Shown: piece by piece, positions 1 through 7,197 of the stretch
Layout of the letters: each line of letters opens with the position of its first letter
Numbering within the stretch: position 1 is the first letter of the stretch
Assembly (NCBI GenBank): GCA_011620605.1
Contig: WOYW01000016.1
Span: 124,001 to 188,000, forward strand
Direction: 5' to 3'
Length of the DNA stretch: 64,000 bases
From: Bacteroidales bacterium
GTDB taxonomy: Bacteria > Bacteroidota > Bacteroidia > Bacteroidales > UBA932
Notes under the pieces: model-generated
Told to the model about the DNA's origin: nothing
Seen by the model: the letters and a program-made list of their open reading frames with translations, nothing else
Databases searched by the model: none
Program-made: the position numbers and the translations under genes

Positions 1-656
1 TGGGCAACGTCAATGGCTTGTGACAGGGAAAAATGGGTCCTGTGTACCGTCCTTTGTACCGTACTGACTACAAAAACCTCTACACCCCTGAATTTTTCCA
101 GTTCTTTGTTTTCGATGGTCTTGGCATCTGTCAGGTATCCAATAGGGCCTATACGGAATCCGAAAATGGGTAACGGTCCGTGCATGGCACGTACGGGGAT
201 AATTGCAATATCCCGGATATAAAACGGTTCGTTATTTATGGGATGCAAGGTCATTTCGGGCAACCCGGGAGACTTATAATCCGTAAATGCATAATCAAAT
301 TGCTTGCGTAATGAATCTAAAACCCTTTGTTCCGCATAGATAGGGACCGGTTTATTGGATAAAAAATTAAAGGCCCTGACATCATCCAGCCCAGCAATGT
401 GGTCCCGGTGTTCATGTGTTAGCAAAATGGCATCCAGGCCGGTAATCCCGTAAGTCAACATTTGTTGCCGGAAATCGGGTCCTGCATCTATGAGTATTTT
501 AACTCTTTGCCTGCTCTCCTGTATAACTTCCAACAGTGCAGAAGCACGCAGACGTTTGTCTTTCCGATTATCAGAATGGCAAACTCTGCATTGACAGCCA
601 ATTAATGGAACTCCGGTGGAAGTTCCGGTTCCCAGAAAAGTAATCGTGTAGATCAT
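1..656 (-). CDS. MBL-fold metallo-hydrolase (PhnP/LipB-neighbour type), C-terminus outside window
   Basis: This is a metallo-beta-lactamase-fold hydrolase, probably a phosphodiesterase of the PhnP-like group; the substrate is unknown. Translation from the ATG at 656 begins MIYTITFLGTGTSTGVP, the usual glycine-rich start of this family. It then shows CxCxVC with a following DNR (C25, C27, C30 region), DAGPDFRQQM, the zinc motif HEHRDH near residue 85, and HGPLPIFGFRIG further on. The last visible part, THFSLSQAIDVA, corresponds to the late family motif with a histidine ligand. The frame is open to the window edge, so about 40 or more C-terminal residues are missing. It is divergent from asnA. 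The family call is firm, the specificity is not. Confidence 0.9.
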   Translation of the reverse strand, partial: MIYTITFLGTGTSTGVPLIGCQCRVCHSDNRKDKRLRASALLEVIQESRQRVKILIDAGPDFRQQMLTYGITGLDAILLTHEHRDHIAGLDDVRAFNFLSNKPVPIYAEQRVLDSLRKQFDYAFTDYKSPGLPEMTLHPINNEPFYIRDIAIIPVRAMHGPLPIFGFRIGPIGYLTDAKTIENKELEKFRGVEVFVVSTVQRTVHRTHFSLSQAIDVA

Positions 657-1148
657 GGGACAGAAGTTCTAAAGCAAACAGTATTGTTTCCCTTGCGGTT
701 TACTGTTAACCTTTATACAAATGTAATAAATATGAGTTCACTTTAAAAAGTCGGAGGTTATTTTATGTTTAAAAAAATCAGATACATCACCGCAGTTAGA
801 TATGTTCACAGCGCCATCCATGCAACAATAAGACCCGTTACCGTGGTCTATCGTATGCAAGCCTACGGACGATGCATGTTGATGAATCTCATGAGACTGG
901 GGATAATCCAGATTTTAACATGCAAAAAACTAATTTTTGGCAATTTTAGAACTATAAAGAAGGTGTTTTGGCTCCTTGGAAGGTTTCTGGCTTCCGAATC
1001 TGAGAAACGGACTTTTTATCAGTCAATACCTGTAGGATTTGGGAAAAGGCCACTTTTTAAAGTGGACTCGAATATTAATATTTTTATAATTATTTGGACA
1101 TATTGAAGTGATATTGTATTTTCGCTCAGGAACGAAAACAGTACAAAT
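657..1148. other. Intergenic region without a recognisable gene
   Basis: These 492 bases separate the MBL gene from asnA. A plus-strand frame at 765-1106 could encode 113 residues (MFKKIRYITAVRY start) and has a strong GGAGG about 9 nt before its ATG, which is atypical for Bacteroidota. Its composition (rich in I, R, Y, no domain) matches no family I know, so I do not call it a gene. A short dyad (CCACTTT, TT, AAAGTGG) lies at 1050-1065. No known RNA family is recognisable. Confidence 0.4.
1093..1124 (+). promoter_or_regulatory. Putative Bacteroidetes-type promoter of asnA
   Basis: TTTG at 1093-1096 and TATTTTCG at 1117-1124 are 20 nt apart. They fit the Bacteroidetes primary-sigma consensus (TTTG, then TAnnTTTG) with one mismatch. 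The second box ends 24 nt before the asnA ATG. Confidence 0.45.
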
Positions 1149-2186
1149 ATGGACAGAACCTGCATTCCCGCTTCTTACAGCTCTCTGATGGATATATGGC
1201 AAACAGAACAGGCCATCAAATTCATCAAAGAGACATTCCAGACGGAACTGTCCGGAGAACTGAAACTCAGGAGGATCACGGCCCCTTTGCTGGTTGCCGA
1301 AGGCACCGGTCTGAACGACAATCTGAACGGAACGGAAGTCCCGGTGCAGTTTCCGTTGAAAACGCTGAACAATAAAAAAGTTGAGATCGTACAATCCCTG
1401 GCTAAATGGAAACGTTATGCCCTGTGGCGTCACAACATTGAACCCGGACTGGGTATTTATACAGACATGAATGCCATACGTCCCGACGAGATCACTGACA
1501 ATCTGCATTCCGTCTATGTAGATCAATGGGACTGGGAAAAAGTAATCCTGCCGGAAGAACGTAACGTGCACACCCTACATAAATGTGTTAAATCCATTTA
1601 TTACGCCATTAAACGTACTCAATTCCTTTTGAGCGAACGTTTTCCCCAACTGAGGCCTTTCCTGCCCCACGACATTCATTTCATTCACGCGGAAGAACTT
1701 CGGAGACTATATCCCCGACTCGGCCCAAAAGAAAGGGAAGACAAGATCGCCGCCCAACACGGGGCAGTGTTTATCCGTGGGATAGGCGGACCATTGGCAG
1801 ACAATACGGTACACGACGGACGAGCTCCAGACTATGACGACTGGAGCACCCAAACGGAACCCGGTTTATTCGGGCTTAACGGAGACATTATTGTACACCA
1901 TCCAATACTTGGGTCTGCTGTTGAACTTTCCTCAATGGGGATTCGCGTAAATCCCCAATCTTTGCGCTACCAGCTTGAATGTACAAACGCGTTAGACAGA
2001 GCTGATTTAGAGTTTCATAAACTGCTGTTGGACAACAAACTACCACAAACCATGGGAGGCGGCATCGGACAGTCCCGTCTGTGTATGTTGCTTTTGCAAA
2101 AATGCCATATTGGGGAAGTGCAATCCTCAGTCTGGCCTCAATCCACTCATGAGATTTGTGAAAAAGCCGGTGTTTTCCTGTTTTAA
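1149..2186 (+). CDS. asnA: Aspartate-ammonia ligase (asparagine synthetase A)
   Basis: AsnA makes asparagine from aspartate, ammonia and ATP in the cytoplasm. At 345 residues it is close to the usual 330. Family motifs are clear: IKFIKETFQTEL near the N-terminus, GTGLNDNLNGTE, SLAKWKRYAL, the DMNAIR and YVDQWDWEK segments, and near the C-terminus GGGIGQSRLCMLLL, the class II synthetase-like motif 3 with its arginine. The ATG follows a plausible promoter. The gene stands alone, 142 bases before the fab operon, and looks intact. The assignment is by family resemblance and is secure. Confidence 0.96.
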   Translation: MDRTCIPASYSSLMDIWQTEQAIKFIKETFQTELSGELKLRRITAPLLVAEGTGLNDNLNGTEVPVQFPLKTLNNKKVEIVQSLAKWKRYALWRHNIEPGLGIYTDMNAIRPDEITDNLHSVYVDQWDWEKVILPEERNVHTLHKCVKSIYYAIKRTQFLLSERFPQLRPFLPHDIHFIHAEELRRLYPRLGPKEREDKIAAQHGAVFIRGIGGPLADNTVHDGRAPDYDDWSTQTEPGLFGLNGDIIVHHPILGSAVELSSMGIRVNPQSLRYQLECTNALDRADLEFHKLLLDNKLPQTMGGGIGQSRLCMLLLQKCHIGEVQSSVWPQSTHEICEKAGVFLF

Positions 2187-2328
2187 GAAGGACGTTTTAA
2201 GTTTGTAAAAACCTGTTTAATAGGCATTTAAAACGACTTGTCTCTCATTTGTAAAACAGCCCCTGATTTCCTCTGGCAGGGTTTTTGAGCAATAATTGCC
2301 TTCGTCATTAAAACTAAGTGAAAATAGT

Positions 2329-3285
2329 ATGAAAATTATTGGAACGGGAAGTGCAATTCCTTCATTGTCTGTCACCAACGATATGTTATCGGTTTTTCTG
2401 GATACGAGTGACCAATGGATCAGGACACGTACCGGTATTGTAGAACGCAGGATCATTTCTGACGAAAACCTGAAAGACCTGGCTGTTGAAGCCGCAAAAA
2501 AAGCCCTTGAAGAAGCCAATATGGACGGTTCCCAATTGGACTATATAATCTGCTCAAACGTGGTCAATTATTATGTAACGCCTTCACTGAGCTGCCTGAT
2601 ATCCGGGGAGATCAACGCTGCCTGCCCCTGTGTGGACCTGAACGCCGCCTGCAGCGGTTTTGTTTACGGACTGGATATGGCACAGGCATACCAGCTGGCA
2701 GGAAAAGCCAAAAACATCCTGGTGATCTGTGCCGAGGAACCCACGCGTATGTGCAGCTGGAAAGACCGCAATACAGCCGTTCTTTTCGGGGATGGGGCGG
2801 CAGCTGTAGTGGTAACGGAAGGAGACGATTTTAAAGCTTCATACATTACGGCAAAATACAGACCCGAGATCCTTTATTACCAAAGAGCCCTGGAAGATTG
2901 TCCTTTCGTAACGTACCAACAACGCGGCGTCCCTATGTATATGAACGGAAAAGAAGTTTTCAAAATGGCAGTCAATGCCTCTATTGAAGGTATTGAGCGT
3001 ATTCTAAAAGAAACCGGCCATACTGCGGACCAGGTGGATCATTACATTTTACACCAGGCCAATATGCGTATCATAGAAACCATCCGAAACCAGTTGCATC
3101 AACCTGTGGAAAAATTCCCCCACAATATTGAACGTCTGGGAAACACTTCTTCCGCTACCATCCCTATCCTGTTGGATGAATTGAATAAAGGCGGAAAACT
3201 AAAACAAGGAGATACTATCCTGCTGAGCGGTTTTGGGGCCGGATTTACTGCCGGAACCTGTCTGTTCACCTGGACGATGAATTAA
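2329..3285 (+). CDS. fabH: Beta-ketoacyl-ACP synthase III (KAS III)
   Basis: KAS III condenses an acyl-CoA primer with malonyl-ACP to start fatty-acid synthesis. From the ATG at 2329 the protein has 318 residues, the normal length. It carries the catalytic triad: Cys108 in AACSGF, His242 in LHQAN and Asn272 in GNTSS. I chose this start because it gives the standard family beginning (MKIIGTGSAIP); an upstream frame adds 11 unrelated residues. It is the first gene of a four-gene operon, 8 nt ahead of fabK. Many species have more than one FabH paralogue, and this one could prime with a branched or unusual acyl-CoA; the sequence alone does not settle this. Confidence 0.94.
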   Translation: MKIIGTGSAIPSLSVTNDMLSVFLDTSDQWIRTRTGIVERRIISDENLKDLAVEAAKKALEEANMDGSQLDYIICSNVVNYYVTPSLSCLISGEINAACPCVDLNAACSGFVYGLDMAQAYQLAGKAKNILVICAEEPTRMCSWKDRNTAVLFGDGAAAVVVTEGDDFKASYITAKYRPEILYYQRALEDCPFVTYQQRGVPMYMNGKEVFKMAVNASIEGIERILKETGHTADQVDHYILHQANMRIIETIRNQLHQPVEKFPHNIERLGNTSSATIPILLDELNKGGKLKQGDTILLSGFGAGFTAGTCLFTWTMN

Positions 3286-3293
3286 TACGAGTC

Positions 3294-4229
3294 ATGACAA
3301 CAATGAATAGTAGAATATGTGAAATAACAGGCATAAAGTATCCCATTTTCCAGGGAGGTATGGCCTGGGTATCTGAAGCACACCTGGCAGCCGCTGTTTC
3401 CAACGCCGGCGGGCTTGGGCTGATCTCGGCTATGAATGCAGATGCCGGGTATCTGAAAGAACAGATAAGATTGTGTAAAGAATTAACCAACAAACCTTTT
3501 GGGGTTAACATCATGTTAATGAGTCCCCATGTAGAGGAAGTGGCACGTGTGGTAAAGGAAGAAAAAGTCCCGGTTGTAACTACCGGGGCGGGCACTCCGG
3601 GAAGATACATGGAAGGATGGCTCCAATCCGGCATCAAGGTGATCCCGGTTGTCGCATCGGTAGCTTTTGCCAAACGCCTGGAAAGAATGGGCGCCTGCGC
3701 CGTTATTGCCGAGGGAGCCGAGGCCGGTGGACATGTAGGAGAACTCAACACCATGGCTTTGGTCCCCCAGGTTTGTGATGCCGTATCCATACCGGTGGTG
3801 GCCGCAGGCGGAATTGCCGACGGCCGGGGAATGGCTGCTGCTTTCATGCTGGGAGCCGAAGGCATACAGATGGGTACGCGCTTCCTGGCTGCGGAAGAAT
3901 GCCGGATCCACAAAATTTACAAAGACAAGATCATCTCGGCAGGAGATACAGATACCATTGTGACCGGGAAAAAATTGGGACATCCTGTAAGGGCCCTGAA
4001 AACGCCCTTTACCCGGAAATTTTCCCAAATGGAAAACGATCACGACATTACCCAGGAAGAAGCCGATGCTTTTGGCGCAGGTGCTTTACGAAAAGCCGCT
4101 CGGGAAGGAGACGAGCAAACCGGATGTTACATGGCCGGCCAGAGCGCCGGTTTGGTAAAAAAGATCCAACCCGCCAAAGAGATCATTGAAGAAATCGTAC
4201 AACAGGCCGTTGCACTGTTAAAATTATAA
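3294..4229 (+). CDS. fabK: Enoyl-ACP reductase II (FMN-dependent FabK)
   Basis: FabK reduces enoyl-ACP with NAD(P)H and FMN, the last step of each elongation cycle, and is naturally insensitive to triclosan. The 311-residue protein has the TIM-barrel features of the FabK/nitronate monooxygenase family: PIFQGGMAWVSE, NAGGLGLI, PFGVN, VVTTGAG, then GAEAGGHVGE with His147, and AAGGIADGRG with GAEGIQMGTRF for phosphate binding. Placement between fabH and fabF makes FabK far more likely than a nitronate monooxygenase. FabK is known in Bacteroidales such as Porphyromonas. Confidence 0.93.
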   Translation: MTTMNSRICEITGIKYPIFQGGMAWVSEAHLAAAVSNAGGLGLISAMNADAGYLKEQIRLCKELTNKPFGVNIMLMSPHVEEVARVVKEEKVPVVTTGAGTPGRYMEGWLQSGIKVIPVVASVAFAKRLERMGACAVIAEGAEAGGHVGELNTMALVPQVCDAVSIPVVAAGGIADGRGMAAAFMLGAEGIQMGTRFLAAEECRIHKIYKDKIISAGDTDTIVTGKKLGHPVRALKTPFTRKFSQMENDHDITQEEADAFGAGALRKAAREGDEQTGCYMAGQSAGLVKKIQPAKEIIEEIVQQAVALLKL

Positions 4230-4242
4230 CATACAACATCCT

Positions 4243-5475
4243 ATGAGAAGAATAGTCATTACCGGAATGGGAATTGTGTCCCCGTTGGGAAATAATGTTC
4301 CCGAATATTGGAATAACCTGAAAGCCGGTGTATGCGGTATAGAACGCATAGATACATTTGACACCACAAACCTCACCGTAAAAGTGGCCGGTCTGGTCAG
4401 AAATTTCAATCCGGCCGATTACTGCATTGATCCGGGCACCGCCCGTAAAGCCGACTTGTATACCCTTTATGCCCTGGCAGCGGCTCATCAGGCCATGAAA
4501 GAAAGCAACCCGGGAGTCGAGCCCGAACGTCTTGGCGTCTATGTAGGCTCCGGGATCGGGGGTATACGCACTTTTGTCACCGAATGCAAAAAATACCTGG
4601 AAAGCGGACCAAACAGGGTTTCTCCATTGTTTATCCCTACCATGATCGGCAACATAGCTGCAGGAAATATTGCCATTGCCCATAATGCACAGGGACCCTG
4701 TCTGCCCGTTGTGACAGCCTGTGCCACTTCCACCCACGCCATAGGAGAAGCGTACCATGCTATCCTGCACGGTTATGTCGATGCCGTTATTACAGGAGGG
4801 GCCGAGGCTGCTGTTGTTCCGCTGGCAGTGGGAGGATTCAACAATAGCCGTGCCCTTTCCCGGGCAGAAGATCCCAAACGGGCTTCGATCCCCTTTGACG
4901 CAGATCGGCAGGGTTTTGTCATGGCAGAAGGAGCCGGGATCGTCGTCCTGGAAGAATATGAACACGCTGTTCAAAGGGGAGCCACCATATATGCCGAGTT
5001 GACGGGATACGGAAACACCTGCGATGCCTACCACTACACAGCGCCACGTCCGGACGGATCTGCCGCCGCTAAGGCCATGAGCCTGGCTTTGTCCAACTCG
5101 GCCTTCACCCCTGAAGATCTGCTGTACATCAACGCGCACGGCACAAGCACGCCACTGAACGACCCTGCCGAAACCATGGCTATCAAACTGGCCATTGGAG
5201 AAGAACAGGCTCGGAAAGCTCTGGTCAGTTCCACAAAATCCATGACCGGTCATATGCTGGGTGCCGCCGGTGCAGCAGAGATCATTGCCAGTGCCATGGC
5301 ACTAAAAGAAGGTATTGTACCTCCAACCATAGGATTGGAGAATCCGGACCCGCAATGTGATCTGGATTACGTTCCCGGTAAAGCCCGTAAGGCAGATATC
5401 ACCATAGCCCTTTCCAATTCGCTGGGTTTTGGAGGACATAACGCCAGCGTGGCTTTACGAAAATTTAAACCGTAA
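4243..5475 (+). CDS. fabF: Beta-ketoacyl-ACP synthase II
   Basis: This is an elongating condensing enzyme of fatty-acid synthesis. The 410-residue protein has the full Cys-His-His triad: Cys160 in TACATS, His299 in NAHGTSTPLND and His337 in TGHMLGAAG. The C-terminal NSLGFGGHNAS is also typical. It begins MRRIVITGMGIVSPLG, so the ATG at 4243 is certain. It follows fabK by 13 nt and precedes fabZ by 4 nt, implying one transcript. No acyl-carrier-protein gene adjoins it, so ACP must be supplied from elsewhere. Confidence 0.96.
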   Translation: MRRIVITGMGIVSPLGNNVPEYWNNLKAGVCGIERIDTFDTTNLTVKVAGLVRNFNPADYCIDPGTARKADLYTLYALAAAHQAMKESNPGVEPERLGVYVGSGIGGIRTFVTECKKYLESGPNRVSPLFIPTMIGNIAAGNIAIAHNAQGPCLPVVTACATSTHAIGEAYHAILHGYVDAVITGGAEAAVVPLAVGGFNNSRALSRAEDPKRASIPFDADRQGFVMAEGAGIVVLEEYEHAVQRGATIYAELTGYGNTCDAYHYTAPRPDGSAAAKAMSLALSNSAFTPEDLLYINAHGTSTPLNDPAETMAIKLAIGEEQARKALVSSTKSMTGHMLGAAGAAEIIASAMALKEGIVPPTIGLENPDPQCDLDYVPGKARKADITIALSNSLGFGGHNASVALRKFKP

Positions 5476-5479
5476 AGTT

Positions 5480-5905
5480 ATGGTCAGAAAAGACATTATG
5501 GAATTTCTGCCCCACAGGGAGCCCATGCTTCTTGTGGACCAGATGGAAGTGGACGAAAACAAAGTCGCCCACTCACGGTATACCGTTACAGGAGAAGAAT
5601 TTTTCCTGAAAGGTCATTTCCCCGGTTATCCGGTGGTGCCCGGAGTGATCCTGTGTGAGATCATGGGGCAATGCTGCAGTCTGCTGGTTAAGGAACACCT
5701 GGTGGGTCGTACCCCATTTTATGCCGGGTTGGATAAGGTCCGTTTCAAAAGGCAGGTTCGTCCGGGAGATACCATAGAAGTTACCGGATACATAACAAAA
5801 CAAAAAGCCATGGTGTTTTTTGTTAAGGCCGAGGCCCGCGTACATGGAGAAATTTGTGCCCAGGGGCTTTTGTCCTTTGCCTTGGTTCAGAAGCCAAGCG
5901 ACTGA
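5480..5905 (+). CDS. fabZ: 3-hydroxyacyl-ACP dehydratase
   Basis: FabZ dehydrates 3-hydroxyacyl-ACP with a hot-dog fold. From the ATG at 5480 it is 141 residues, the standard length, with IMEFLPHREPMLLVD at the N-terminus, the active-site His46 in GHFPGYPVVPG and Glu60 in ILCEIMGQ. Upstream in-frame codons overlap fabF and add no family sequence, so 5480 is the start. It is the last gene of the fab operon. Its 3' end overlaps the convergent lipoprotein gene by 19 bases, leaving no room for a conventional terminator. Confidence 0.94.
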   Translation: MVRKDIMEFLPHREPMLLVDQMEVDENKVAHSRYTVTGEEFFLKGHFPGYPVVPGVILCEIMGQCCSLLVKEHLVGRTPFYAGLDKVRFKRQVRPGDTIEVTGYITKQKAMVFFVKAEARVHGEICAQGLLSFALVQKPSD

Positions 5906-6510
5906 AGTTCTTCGGCAGCTATCAGGCGGTAATGCGGGGCATAGGATGCAACGTAGATAGGACTGTGGTGCCCGACGTACTCACCCCGTTGCAACAGGAC
6001 CGTTATTGAATCTTTATCGATTGTGTATTGCGGGTGATGTATTACGGGACATTGCAGTTTTTCAAGGATATCCACTATACGGGTCCATTCCCCGGTCCAA
6101 TCTTCCAAGGGAACATCAGGAGCAGCCTGCACACTGCGAACAAAAGAATCAAAAAAATCCCGGTAACTGACCATCCCTTCTTTGATCACCCGAAGGTCAA
6201 CCCTTACAAAACGGCGTTCCCAGCCGGTGGAGTCTATATACGGAGACAGGAAGGCCAAAGTGTCAGGGTTATAGGAATTCAGTTCCCGGCGCAGATATTG
6301 GCCGGCAGCCGCCGTGTCGGATAACAGGTGTCCCGGCCCGAACTTGTCCTGGAAAAAACTCTTGTAAATATCCAGGAGCGTACTTTGCGGATAATGTTCC
6401 ATCTGTTGCTTCAGGGCTGTTGTTACCTTCTGTTCAAAGAGCCTGTCTTCAGCTTTTTGTGAACAGGAAAGAAGGGCTGACACGCATAAAACCATTACCA
6501 TAATTTTCAT
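5887..6510 (-). CDS. Conserved lipoprotein of unknown function
   Basis: From the ATG at 6510 the protein starts MKIMVMVLCVSALLSCSQK, a type II signal peptide with the lipidated Cys at residue 16, so it should be anchored in the outer or inner membrane. The mature part (about 190 residues) is rich in aromatic and charged residues, with phrases such as FFQDKFGPGHLL and CPVIHHPQY. I do not recognise a characterised domain. Longer reading from 6612 would put 34 hydrophilic residues in front of the signal peptide and is unlikely. It is convergent with fabZ. Confidence 0.75.
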   Translation of the reverse strand: MKIMVMVLCVSALLSCSQKAEDRLFEQKVTTALKQQMEHYPQSTLLDIYKSFFQDKFGPGHLLSDTAAAGQYLRRELNSYNPDTLAFLSPYIDSTGWERRFVRVDLRVIKEGMVSYRDFFDSFVRSVQAAPDVPLEDWTGEWTRIVDILEKLQCPVIHHPQYTIDKDSITVLLQRGEYVGHHSPIYVASYAPHYRLIAAEELQSLGF

Positions 6511-6580
6511 GATATAAAGGTATAAAAATTGACAAACCGGGAAGTTTTTCCCAATTTTGAACGGTTTATTGTCTGTTTTT

Positions 6581-7195
6581 ATGGTATGGGTTAAACTGGG
6601 GATCCTGATCATAGGTTTTGTATATGCCGGGCTGATCCCTTTTACGGTACGGCGGGTGGTGCGCCAGATAGATTTTGATCTGCATCAGCAAACCTTGAGT
6701 TTTCTAAGCAACAAAACGCTTTATGACAAGCGTTATGTCAGGGGATATACCCGGCTTTTGTTTGTAACGGCAGTCCTGCATTATGTTTTTTTCTGGCTGC
6801 TCTCAAAGTACTACAACCTGGGAGAACATGAAACCTACATGCGATATATAACGTACAGTTTCGCTTTTTTCACGTTGCTGGCATTCGTTCCCCACAACAT
6901 CAAACCCTACAGTTTCAAACGTTTGAGCACCACCCTGCAACGCCTGGTACACAACCTGTTGGCGATCATTGTTTTTCTTTCGCTACCCATTCTTATCATC
7001 CTGTTCCAGACAGCAGTGATTCACACCATGCCCTTCATGGGAATTGCAGGACTGATCCTGATCGGTGGCACATTGGTCCTGACAGCCATCTATATCATCC
7101 GGCAGGGTGTCAATGGCATAAGCGAGATATTCTTTATAAACGGCATCAGTTTCTGGACCGTTTTTGTTACTATTTATACCGTGTTATTCGGGTAA
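6581..7195 (+). CDS. Integral membrane protein, function unknown
   Basis: The protein from the ATG at 6581 has about 204 residues and roughly five hydrophobic segments: residues 1-22, 60-80, 95-115, 132-155 and 160-204. It lies divergent from the lipoprotein gene and ends 2 bases before the convergent fimbrial gene. A TTG start at 6557 is possible but less natural. No catalytic motif is visible, and I give no function. Confidence 0.6.
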   Translation: MVWVKLGILIIGFVYAGLIPFTVRRVVRQIDFDLHQQTLSFLSNKTLYDKRYVRGYTRLLFVTAVLHYVFFWLLSKYYNLGEHETYMRYITYSFAFFTLLAFVPHNIKPYSFKRLSTTLQRLVHNLLAIIVFLSLPILIILFQTAVIHTMPFMGIAGLILIGGTLVLTAIYIIRQGVNGISEIFFINGISFWTVFVTIYTVLFG

Positions 7196-7197
7196 AA

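Noticed and set aside
1023-1571. A 182-residue minus-strand frame over the asnA start
   Set aside because: It is antisense to asnA, has no domain and crosses the asnA promoter.
4183-5253. A 356-residue frame on the minus strand
   Set aside because: It lies wholly opposite fabF, whose catalytic residues are all in place, so it is a shadow of high GC at third positions.
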